Below the pieces are notes generated by a model, which saw only the letters and a list, made by a program, of their open reading frames with translations, made no database searches and was not told where the DNA came from. A stretch of 34,803 bases of DNA from Chara braunii (taxonomy: Eukaryota > Streptophyta > Charophyceae > Charales > Characeae): positions 273,295 to 308,097 of the forward strand of contig BFEA01000747.1 of NCBI GenBank assembly GCA_003427395.1, written 5' to 3'. Made by a program: the position numbers and the translations under genes. Below, in pieces: positions 11,610-20,995 of the stretch. How positions within the stretch are numbered: position 1 is the first letter of the stretch; each line of letters starts with the position of its first letter.

Positions 11610-11934
11610 TGCCTGAAGTAGAGGCTGCCCTGTGTCCAATGCCAGTCCTGTCTTTGTTCCTGAGCGAAGCGCTGTGGTGGATTGACCATTGAATGGCACT
11701 TCCTTGGAAACCAGTTGCGGCAGTGGCTTGCAATGAGGAATGACGTTCAATGTGCATGCCTGCCATGCAACACGACAATGAAAGATGAACGTGAGGAGGA
11801 AGATGAGAAAACCTAACGACAGCTCAGCCAATCCAAAAGTCGTGGTGAAGAGGAGTGAGGACGAACAGAATGTACCCCCGCCTCATTCCTCTTATTGGTA
11901 ATATCAGCCTTGGGCGCTGGGCCCTCTATTACAG

Positions 11935-11969
<35 letters not shown>
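11935..11969 (+). repeat. Poly(A) tract (35 nt)
   Basis: Thirty-five consecutive A lie just upstream (in minus-strand terms) of the large Ser/Pro-rich frame. It may be a retroposon tail on the plus strand. The preceding sequence includes GGGCGCTGGGCCC, which only vaguely resembles the SINE-like core of this window. Confidence 0.9.
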
Positions 11970-11971
<2 letters not shown>

Positions 11972-12729
11972 ATGTAACACGATGTTTGAGGGCTTGAAGC
12001 TGAAGTGCATTCCCACTCTCCTGCCGCAAACTATGCAAATGTCAAATTCAGGCCTATGGACCAAGGGAAGCATTCCTGCCAATGGAATGGAGGCGTTGCA
12101 GCAAGGTGATAAAAATTTCCGAGGTATGAGAGAGCAAATAAGGCAAAATGAAGAGGTGTCAAAGCAATTACAGTATTATCAGCAAAAACGAAACGGGGGC
12201 GTTTCTTCAACATCAGATTCGAATTCCACTCCAATCATCGGCTAGGGGAGGCATTTCAGCAACTGCAGTCACAGCTGCATGTACATAAAATTGACAAACC
12301 AAGCAAGGCAAATGTCATAAGAACGAATCAGGGCCATTTCTTGACGATCAGATCTTCACTACAGTGCTGGCATGGGTGAGGAGGCTCACAAACTGGAAAT
12401 TGTGACTAGTCGGAGGGCTGGGGAAACTTGTTTTTAGTCTGTAGGGTGCCAGCAAAGGATTGATCTTGCTGATACCACTGCGTTTCTTTTCTTGTCTTTT
12501 ATATTCAGCCTCTTCTATTCTGCCAGGCTCCGGTCCGATTGCTTCTCTCCCGCAAGCATGCCCACGAGCCCACGAATCATACAGCATCCACTGCAAACGA
12601 TTTCACAACAAACTCACACACGAGATGAAACCAGCACACACGAGATGAGAACTCCGAAAGATGTCTGGAATCGAAGTCATCTACACCAGGATGCATGTAG
12701 TATAGCCGCCGTTCGATAACAACAACCAA

Positions 12730-12732
<3 letters not shown>
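11970..12732. other. Spacer, no gene recognised
   Basis: Frames of up to about 115 residues exist but have no known domain; the one at 11895-12245 starts inside the poly(A) run. A small repeat (CACACGAGATGA) occurs twice near 12616 and 12637. Confidence 0.3.
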
Positions 12733-12812
<80 letters not shown>

Positions 12813-12836
12813 ATCTGTGTGTGTGTGTGTGTGTGT
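12733..12836 (+). repeat. Compound (CT)n-(GT)n microsatellite
   Basis: About 39 CT units (12733-12811) are followed by TTAT and then about ten GT units (12817-12836). More CT-rich sequence follows up to 12872. The tract directly precedes the first copy of the adapter-flanked duplication, and such tracts are common break points in short-read assemblies. Confidence 0.97.
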
Positions 12837-12868
12837 CTGTGAATGTCCTCTCTCTTGGATCTCTCTCT

Positions 12869-13110
12869 CTCTCACTCAAGCTACAACCATGGTGCCGGCG
12901 CCATTGACTACTCTACTCGACTGCCTCTCAACTTCACTCGAAGCTTGGTAGCACAAGACCTCAACAGTGCCTGTCTCTTATACACATCTAGATGTGTATA
13001 AGAGACAGCTCTCACTCAAGCTACAACCATGGTGCCGGCGCCATTGACTACTCTACTCGACTGCCTCTCAACTTCACTCGAAGCTTGGTAGCACAAGACC
13101 TCAACAGTGC
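12869..13110. repeat. Identical 102-bp direct copies flanking an adapter (assembly artefact)
   Basis: Positions 12869-12970 and 13009-13110 are identical over 102 bp (both run from CTCTCACTCAAG to CAACAGTGC) and are separated only by the 38-bp adapter at 12971-13008. Identity at every base, with an artificial sequence exactly between, indicates that a read containing adapter was used in assembly or gap filling and the locus was written twice. The genomic truth is probably one copy, so the window is probably about 140 bp too long here. Confidence 0.92.
12971..13008. other. Nextera/Tn5 mosaic-end junction adapter (synthetic)
   Basis: The 38 bases are CTGTCTCTTATACACATCT followed by its exact reverse complement, AGATGTGTATAAGAGACAG. 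This is two Tn5 mosaic ends head to head, the junction adapter of Nextera mate-pair libraries. It is not native DNA. The frame that begins inside it translates to a protein starting MCIRDS, a peptide known to mark this adapter in translated databases, so that ORF should be discarded. Confidence 0.98.
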
Positions 13111-15370
13111 TTGCCCAGTGAGCTCGAACGGAAATTGTGCTGACGCTTTGCTGGCGCTGGACTTTTGTAGTTCGGTGGTTCCCAAGCCTGGACTTTTGTG
13201 TTGCTGCTCGTGACCATCGAGTTGCTGCTCAAGCTTGATCGTGGCGGCAGGCGCACACGCCCTTATGGTGGCCATCGCGTTTCCTGTAATGCTCATCGTT
13301 GTGGACATCGGATTTTGTTGCTCAACATTGTGTGGGCTAGTAAGCTCGTGCTTGGTAGGAAAGTAGCTGACACCAGTGGCGTCACACCGTCGAGATCCTT
13401 GCTCCACCTTTTGGTGGTTGTTCTGATCATGCAAATCGTGCTATCCGCTGATTTCGCTTCATGTTTCGCGCTCACTATCAGAGGTCCGTTGATGACAACA
13501 CTAGGACCTGATCAAACCTGCCGAAGTTGAACGTTGGGTGTACAGATCAGCTGTCCTACAAACTGTAAAGGTGCAGACCTGAGTTCGAATACTGATAGGA
13601 TCTGATGACTGAAGGTGATTCTGAGCATAGTTTGGGTGTCCAGTTCGTTAGAACGCCATCTACCGCATAAAGTTTAAGTATGAATTATGGCTGGCAGAGA
13701 TTTATCCGGCTGAACTATCAGTATTGCCATTGCTCAAGGTTCACCGCTCTACCACCGAGAGGAATTCGGTGATTTGGATACTGCATAGTACTCATGAATA
13801 GAAGTGACTACTAGTTTAACTCAGTTTGATGCTTTTGTGGACCCGAACTGATGCGTATTCAGGTACTGGTGTTGTGCTTAGGGAGAGCACTGCCGCATTG
13901 TGGAGGTCGCCGAATCTCGAAGTGCTGCTCGTCCATTGAGACAACCAGAGAACTTCCACTTCAGCAGCCTGCCGATAAGTACTGCTGCTAAGTTGTGAAC
14001 TGCAGTGCTTTCTTTCAACTGAGTTGATGTTCACTGGCGGTCACAAGAGGCCGCTGATTGCTGCTACTGTAGTGTGGTACACCCTGTTACAACTGTTGTT
14101 GTTGTTTCTTTTCCTTGACTGAGTCACCAGTTGCTTGAAACTGAGGCAGATGCTGGTTGACACTGGTTGTTGTTGTTGTGCTTTGGGGAACTTCTATCGG
14201 ACTCTTTGACCACTGGTTGCTGGTCACCAGATTGTTGTGAACAACGCAGTTGGTTTTAAAACAGAAACTGTTACGTGCCACACCGACTCGCTGTGTATCA
14301 ATTGTGTCATTGCTTTGGATTATTTTCTGTTCGTTAACTATTGTACTTCGGGTTAGTAGGGGAGTGTCACTCAATTGGACTGCTAGTACTGCAGCTTGCC
14401 TAAATTACTATGTCCCCTAATTGTCCAGTTGTTGTAGTTTTGTGGTTAGCCTTGCGCATGGACACCGGCAGGGCGTTAGAATGACGCACGGCTGGACACA
14501 CATTCCCTTCGGCTGATGCACGGTAAGCTTACACAGACACTGCCTGCACACCAGCCAAAGGTTGTCCATGGTGTTGTATGTCGGGTCTTGATACTGCGTG
14601 GCTTGCTTTTGGCTGTTGCTCGTGGTTGTTCTGTTGATCTCCCCATTCTGGCATATCACACACAAGGGTCGTTTGCAATTGTTGCTCAAATGGTAGAGTC
14701 TTCAAGTCACATGTCATAGATCACGGGTTCGCGTCTGGCTTGGGACTTTGGGGTGGTTTCTTGTCCAGCTTGGCCTGTCATCTCTTCAAACGAACACATA
14801 GTTCCCTCAAAATAGTACTGCACATATCTGGCCTTCGGGCACATACATCTCGCTATATAGTTACACAGAGCACACATGGCCTTCGGGCAGATACAAAACA
14901 CATGGCCCTATGGGCTCATACAAACATGCATAGCCTCTGGGCACACACACATACACACAACTACAATACTGGGCTGGGGGGGTCTATCAGGTGTGTGACG
15001 AAGTCTACTCACGCATGTAGCTCTAGGGTACGGTAGGGATATAAGTCGCTCCAGCAAGTCTGAGTTCCGCCTAGCCTTGGGTAGGCTAGGGGAGGGACGG
15101 TGAGAGACGGTTAACGGGGGCCCAAATATTTGCCATTTTCGTTGGCAATTGCGGTGCAAATTTCATCAAAAAAATTAAAAACAAACGATATGAGACCATA
15201 ATGCAAACATCCAAAAAGGAAACAGGCCAAAAAAAACGAAAAAAAAAACAAAAAAACACTATGAAACCCTAACACAAANACACTGTCCGAGTCAAAATAA
15301 AGCGTCCAACGAAATCAACAAAATGCCAACTTTTTCATTATTGATCCAAACATGTGCTTGTCACTACTGT
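13111..15370. other. Gene-poor region with tRNA-like promoter boxes
   Basis: No frame has a recognisable domain. TTG-rich patches (TTGTTGTTG at about 14095 and 14168) occur. Three places resemble RNA polymerase III boxes: GAGTTCGAATAC near 13571 (plus, box B); CTCGGTGGTAGAGCGG near 13745-13762 (minus, box A); and GCTCAAATGGTAGAGTC near 14685 with GGGTTCGCGTC near 14725 (plus, boxes A and B). None folds as a complete tRNA by eye, so these are at most SINE remnants. A short repeat (TGGCCTTCGGGCA / TGGCCCTATGGGC) recurs between 14830 and 14945. Confidence 0.35.
15279..15279. other. Ambiguous base (N)
   Basis: A single N lies in an A-rich stretch. It marks an unresolved call or a one-base gap in the draft assembly. 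Confidence 0.99.
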
Positions 15371-15371
15371 C

Positions 15372-15578
15372 TGGTCCAAGTTGCCCTCGATACTGGTAGG
15401 GTGATGGTCCTGAGTGCTGGTCACACTGAGGTAGGATAGTAGGGACAGGGTATGCGCTGGGAGTATTAACGTGGGGATGGGTAGGGTAGGTGGCCTATAC
15501 TGTCAGGACAACCATTGGCTGCTGCTACCAACAATCACCGCGGTTCTGGTCCTTGGCCTCTACAACACCAAGGGCTTA
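15372..15578 (-). repeat. Dispersed repeat family R2, uninterrupted copy
   Basis: Read on the minus strand this matches 30052-30505 in order: GTGTTGTAGAGGCCAAGGAC, then CCAATGGTTGTCCTGACAG, CCACCTACCCTAC, CTATCCTACCTCAGTGTGAC, CAGCACTCAGGACCAT, and finally CACCCTACCAGTATCGAGGG. Here the segment between GGACCAGA and GTGATTG is only a few bases long, whereas the 30-kb copy has a 104-bp foldback element in its place. This copy therefore represents the site before insertion. Confidence 0.8.
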
Positions 15579-15579
15579 A

Positions 15580-16318
15580 AGAAAAAAAAAACACTGTCCC
15601 CCTGGTACTTTTGAGGGGGTTGTTGCTACAATCACAACGAAATATTGAGGTCTACCCTCTATGTCTTGCACTGCATTCGAATTGAGCAAGGGGTGTGCTC
15701 TATTCAAACGTGGCCTTTCTAGGCTACGTAGCGGCGGTTCTATCAAGGGGGTCACTGTTACGACTTGGAGGTCTGTCAGGGGGCTGGTAGTCTGCATTCT
15801 GGCCGTGATCTGATCATTTCCACTGCATTTTTTACCACCATTGCGGGACCCTCAAGCGATTGAAGATTGCACCGCCCTCTCGCACGAGTATGAGTTGACT
15901 CCCCCTTGTATCTTGAGAATCTGATACCCCTACTTCTTCCTATAGTCTGATTGGTTCGGAGAGGGAAGGTGGCAGGCAGGATTGGAAACCCACAAGCCGC
16001 AGCCAGACCTTGTGGGAGGTCAACGCACAGATTGCGGGAGCTCTGCCGGAGCCCATCCAGGGTTCCAGAGGCAGGGAACATACAAGTATAACCGCCGTAC
16101 ACGTGTGATCCCTTCCCCTAGCTATACTACCGTCTACTCTGTTTAAAATATGCCTGAAAATGCTATTAATTTACTTTCTATTTTTATTTTCAGGATTTAA
16201 TACGAGGAAAAATCATTGAAGTATGTGTAAAAGTACAAACTATTTGTGTGAATTCAGACAGATGGGGGAAGGCGAGAGGAAGGTTGGTTTTGCTTGTGTC
16301 TAACTGGGTTAACCAGAG
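15580..16318. other. Spacer, no gene recognised
   Basis: Two minus-strand frames (15576-15797 and 15776-16102) have no domain. An AT-rich patch begins near 16140. No repeat beyond short homopolymers was noted. Confidence 0.35.
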
Positions 16319-16319
16319 G

Positions 16320-17420
16320 CTAAGTCCATTCTAAGTGCGTGAGTTCGGTGTTATGTTTCTTTTTGTACATTGGGTTGTTTGCTTGATTTTCATAGGTTAG
16401 GATGCTCCATAAGTTGGACAGTCCAGTCGCGCATTTTTTCGTGGGGTTTCTGAATGGAGGATGAAACTCATAAGTTGGGTACTCATAATCCTTGTTTCTT
16501 TTGTTGATGAACAAAGTTGGGCACATTTTAAGTGTGTATGTCTAGTTCTATGTTTATTTATGAGGGGGACACAGACAGAGGTTAGTCACACCATAAGTTG
16601 GTGTGACCAAGCCATGAGCCATGAACATAAATAGAACTGAAGTATAAAATCTGATATATTTATTTGTATATTATATCATTGGCAGTTTAAGCGCCATAAG
16701 TTGTGACATAAGCCTGTAAAAGACAAAAGCAAAAAAAAAAAAAAAAAGATTAAGAGTATAAAATTGAGAGATAACCTGGACAAGTTGGACTCATCCATAA
16801 GTTAGATGGTTCAGTCATATGTCCATGATAACACAAAATGCAGAGATATAATATAAACTTAGTTATTCTTAAAAATAATTGAGGCTTGGTTAAGGATCTC
16901 TATGAGTTGGAGTGACATGACCATTTGCAAGAAGAGAGAATGAAGGTGTGAACTTAATTGTTAAATGTAGTTGTGTTGCGGAAGTTGGGCGAACCCATAA
17001 GTTGGGGGTTGTTCGGTCATACGTACATGTTGTTTGTTTAAGTAGGATGGACTGCCCATAAGTTTGGTAGCTTAGTTTCATGCTATATGTCATTGTTTGG
17101 GTTGGTTAGCCACACCATAAGTTGGTGTGTTCTAGTCATATGCCTCTTGTCGTTTGTTTAGGCAAAGATTGGACCTCCTCATAAGTTCAGGCAGCCAGTT
17201 ATTTGTGTAAGTCGAATGTTTAGGCTGACCAACGTCACCATAAGTTGGTACGACCTGATCATACACCTTATGTCAATTGTCTAGGCAAAAGTTGGTCACC
17301 CCATAAGTTGGTGCGACATAATGATATGTTTTATGTTTACTTGTTATACCAGGCTAGGACATCATAAGTTTGTGTGACATAGTCATATAACTTAGACACG
17401 TCAGTTAGTCTTATGCCTTA
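16320..17420 (+). repeat. Degenerate tandem array, about 61-bp unit
   Basis: The motif CATAAGTTGG (usually extended to GTGTGAC, then a TCATATG-like word) starts at 16408, 16469, 16592, 16695 (CATAAGTTG), 16796, 16901 (variant), 16996, 17057, 17116, 17180, 17239, 17302 and 17363. The last seven are spaced 61, 59, 64, 59, 63 and 61 bp. The first pair is 61 bp apart and the next gap is 123 bp, with a decayed unit between. The middle units are about 95-105 bp apart. Another recurring word is TTGTTTAGGC before each motif in the regular part. This is a satellite-like array that has aged unevenly. The interior poly(A) at 16731-16747 interrupts it. Confidence 0.85.
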
Positions 17421-17805
17421 CATAAGGAAGGGTAAAAGGGTAATAACGTGAGACTGAAACGAACTATGTGATCTGGAAAGAAACTTGAGGGTTGACGATA
17501 TATGTTATTGTGCTCACTTATCTGTGTTTCTTTTTTATATATTTTTGTAATATTATCTTGATTGCTTAGTCGCTTTAGATGCTCGCTGAGTGTTGGATCT
17601 ATAAGCAGGTAAGATCGATGATGAGAATAAAGTTTGGCATAAGATAAAACTGACCTTACAAGAAGTTGGGACTAGTGCTAACTCACGAGACCATTTTCAA
17701 AAGAAGGATCGTGTAGATTCTCTTCGGTTCTAATTATCAAGTGAGTGTCAGAAGTTAATCCCAAGTATACTTGTCATTTGCTTTCGCATTTTCAGCTTTA
17801 TATAA
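17421..17805. other. Spacer, no gene seen
   Basis: AT-rich DNA without long frames, connecting the 61-bp array to the GCTGCCAAAA repeats. Confidence 0.35.
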
Positions 17806-17809
17806 AATT

Positions 17810-18020
17810 TGGCAGCCTCTTTTTCCTATGGGAAGCGCTGCCAAAAATTTTACACGTATGAAAAAGGTAATTTTTTGACTCATGAAATTTTTGGAAATAC
17901 ATTTTTCCTACGGAAGCGCTGCCAATTTTTTTTGAAATTTTGAGAGTTCAATTATTTTTTTTTAGGGAAAATTTGGCAATCCACCCTGTCTAAGGAAGAT
18001 GCCGCCGAAATTTTCAGCAA
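17810..18020 (+). repeat. GCTGCCAAAATTTT repeat family, cluster 1 (three copies)
   Basis: Copies centre on about 17817-17862, 17880-17935 and 17967-18022. The first pairs AAAATTTGGCAGC with GCTGCCAAAAATTTT around a loop containing CCTATGGGAAGC, so it can form a hairpin. The second has CCTACGGAAGCGCTGCCAA. The third has AAATTTGGCAA and GATGCCGCCGAAATTTTC. The same pattern (CCATGGGG..GCTGCCAAAATTT) recurs near 21.6-22.0 kb. Confidence 0.6.
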
Positions 18021-18022
18021 TA

Positions 18023-19740
18023 TATGGTACCGATTAGAGGAATATAATGAAGAAGTTAATAGAGGAGTTGAGCTACAACATGGATCAGTTTCTCCTTCTA
18101 GTTTTAAACATAGTATTTGTTTTTTTTTGCCTGTATTGTGATGCGGGTCTACACATTCGATGAATGATTGATTCGTTCGTCCTGATTCTACAAAAAATCA
18201 TTATTTTGTCATCTTTCGATAACAGGTCGGTTTACGACACAATTTACCTATTTTTGCATCTCAACCTAAGGCCTTAGCCCCTGTTGGTTTTTATATTTCT
18301 TGGATTTTCACCGAGAATTCTTTATGAATTGTCATGTTTAAAGATTGAGTTCCTTTATTGTGGGATGGTGGAAAATGGTTCGGGCTTGCATGCATAAGGC
18401 ATGGTATGAGTCGCAGAGAATGGTAAAGTTGACTCTTTTAATGTGTGCGATGTTGTTGTTTAAACTTTGTGTGATCGCATGTATGAGTGAGTGATTTTGG
18501 ATTGAGTCTTGATGATTGTTTGTGTGTTGCGTGAATGTTGATAGACAAACCACAACACTTTTATGAGAGTGATCGTATAATATTACACAACTTTTTTGTC
18601 TGAGTGATTGAACCACTTTATTTTCACGTAGACATTATGGTAAAGTAAATGTACACATGCATAACTCTCACGATACCCTCGATAATGTACATGCGTGTTT
18701 TTGCTATTTGAATTAATTGGTCGGACGTTGGTCTTGAACCTGGAATTCGAGGTCCTTATCCATGACGTTTCAGGTTCCTGCTCGGCACAAAAGGGTTTCC
18801 TCTATGCGTCGAGCATTCGCGCCTTGCCCATTACAGAGCTCCGCCTAAGGGACAGAGACAACGCGAGGGTTGAACGACTTATCCTTCAGTCGCTCAATAT
18901 CGTGAAGGAAATTTTCTTCACCACAATTCATCTCTAATACTTGAATGTCGTGCACAACGCTGAAATCCGCGAAAGGTGACGATTGTGGGTATCGCGTGAA
19001 GCGTCGTCATGATAGTCGGTTACGAGGGTTCGCATATCTGAATATTACGATTTCACTTGCATGTGCGTCCCTCTTAAGCATTCTCGCATGCGAACTACAC
19101 CTGAAGTCTCGCCCGGAATAAGTTATGGATCGGAACACTCGCAAAGGGACGACGCTCGACTTGGCCACTACCTTGCGTACGAATATCATAGTCGGCACAC
19201 GCGCGTGTTTTGCATAGGCATAGGCCTACGAATAATTACAAGATCGCGCGCGCATAACAATTTGATTTTCCTTGTTTATAAGTTATTTTGGTGGAATGAT
19301 AAGGTTCCGGGTAGAATGGTTAGTGTGTTGCTGGTGGTGCGCTAGACAACTCACCACCACTCCAAGTTCCCTTTTGCCCTTAGTGTCATCCTACCGCACC
19401 CCTCTTAGGGCACAACAGGATACAGAAGATGGCAGGGTGCTCGATCCACTTCTGCGCTCGCTATGGAACTAGCCCTTTAGCGCGCACGTCAGCCGATACC
19501 CAAACGCCAGATGCAATCCCACGATTTAAAGGGGATTTCATGTTTATGGGCACTACATAGTACTCCATCATCACGACTCCTCATGTATTCGTGCATGACT
19601 AGTCATTATGATAGAGCGTTGGAAAACGACAATTATTTATGCGAAGTCTTGTGCGCGATATTTTTGCACTCAGGCATGAGAACAGTTACGGATCAAGCGG
19701 AAAAAGAGACTAGTAGACTCAAGTTTTAGTTGAATAGTGT
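18023..19740. other. Spacer, no gene recognised
   Basis: 18023-18690 is AT-rich. From 18700 to 19740 composition is more even, with several short plus-strand frames (18695-18937, 19061-19345, 19272-19472, 19511-19729) without a known domain and with stops between them. This may be decayed transposon coding DNA, but no motif was found that would name it. Confidence 0.3.
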
Positions 19741-19744
19741 ATCG

Positions 19745-20155
19745 CGTGGTTAGAATAGTTGTCCTAGTCTTCCAACGTAAGATCGCGTTGGAGAGATCAG
19801 CACCTCGGACGACGATTCCCGTATGGGTCCGATTCGAGCGTTAACCACACGTACCCCCTATGGTACAATGAACGAGAAACGCCCTCGGCTCGACCAACTA
19901 TGCGATTGTATACAAAAAAACTTTGCATGTGGTTCGGAGTTCGGCGGGATACTCCCACCTAAGGGATGGTGACAGCTTCCGCGGGTGGAGGTAAGTTGTG
20001 TCTCGTGTGACCCTATCCTGTCATAGGGGTTCGCGAGAGGTACAGCTCGTGCACTCGCTCGGAGTGGCAAACGCTCTTCACGACAAGTTTTGCAAAATTT
20101 TGCATGACGTGGCCGGGAGGTTCCCCCTACAGAATCAATGCGCTCGACACCATAA
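19745..20155 (-). repeat. Dispersed repeat family R3, copy 2 (inverted)
   Basis: Read on the minus strand, it shows GAGCGCATTGATTC, CCTCCCGGCCACGTCATGC, CCCCTATGACAGGATAGG, GACACAACTTACCTCCACCC, CATCCCTTAGGTGGGAGTAT, ACAATCGCATAGTTGG, GAGGGCGTTTCTCG, a TAGGGGGTACGTG block and GACTAGGACA. These match 5165-5645 and especially 34105-34545 in the same order. The closest similarity to copy 3 is around CACAACTTACCTCCACCCGC and at the end (CTAACCACGCG). Confidence 0.75.
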
Positions 20156-20518
20156 ATGAGTTAGCACCCGCCTTGCAGTGGCCTCTAGCTACTTTGACCT
20201 GTTATCTGGGCTATTTGCCTATTCGGCTCGTGGGACCAGGCCATTTGCCTGATCTCACAAGCCACATAGATATTCAGTCCAGTCTAGTCCTGCCACTGTC
20301 GGTACCAAACCTGTCAAGTCCAGCCTTGTCAGTCTGCTGGGGGTATACCCCAGATGCAGTCTGTATTTCAAGGGATTCTTCATTTGCACAGTTTAGAGTA
20401 TGTACATGTTGAGTTTTTGTTGGATTTGCGTTGTCCTTTCCGGCTTCATCTCCGTCTCCCTCATCCTTATCTCTTCGTCTTGATCATGATGGACCGCCAT
20501 ACCGGCAGGTTTCTCACA
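20156..20518 (+). mobile_element. Possible LTR remnant upstream of the primer binding site
   Basis: This is the segment where a 5' LTR would lie, given the primer site at 20520. It ends in CA and is bounded on the left by the inverted R3 repeat. No second copy was found within the window, so it is a positional inference only. The small frames within it carry no domains. Confidence 0.25.
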
Positions 20519-20519
20519 T

Positions 20520-20531
20520 TGGTATCAGAGC
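20520..20531 (+). mobile_element. LTR-retrotransposon primer binding site, initiator-Met tRNA type
   Basis: TGGTATCAGAGC is the complement of the 3' end of plant initiator methionine tRNA and is the standard minus-strand primer site of Ty1/copia and Ty3 elements. It is preceded by CTCACAT, which fits an LTR ending in CA one base before the site. The LTR would lie to the left (about 20160-20518), but its start and partner LTR were not found. Gag-like coding begins about 1.7 kb downstream on the same strand, so both may belong to one decayed element; this is inference. Confidence 0.55.
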
Positions 20532-20995
20532 GGGAATGTTACTCACTCTCACCCATCTCACCTCGTGGAAACAACAAATCCCAAACAAGGGGATTCTCAT
20601 GCATTTTCAAGGTTCGGCAACGGAAAACAGCAGGAAAATCAGAAGCGCAGTGATGAGAGAGAAGGATACCTCGTGGCAGGAGACAAAGAGACACGTGTGC
20701 GCCGCCGTGCTCCAACTGACCCCGTTAGCCACCTCCCACATTATATTTTATCAAGATCTGGGAGTGCAACTAACAGAGTTAGAACCTGGGCTGCTTGATG
20801 AGGATTTTGAAGACCTCCCTAGTTAAGGGGCAGCACTACAGTGGGATCTGGTTGGCTGATCAAGATTTCGACACACCCAGATTATTTTTATTATTTTGTT
20901 CATTGCTGCAGCAGCATTCTGCTAGTATCTTGAAGGTCAAGATCATGTGGATCTTGGTAATAGTATCTGCTCTTGGCGAATCAGGAGCTTAGTAT
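20532..20995 (+). other. Short overlapping frames, not recognised
   Basis: Three short frames (20431-20826, 20565-20798, 20795-20992) follow the primer site. None shows a Gag, zinc-knuckle or protease motif. They could be leader or gag remnants of the element owning the primer site. Confidence 0.25.

Noticed and set aside
12992-13213. Open frame starting MCIRDS
   Set aside because: It starts inside the synthetic adapter and is an artefact.
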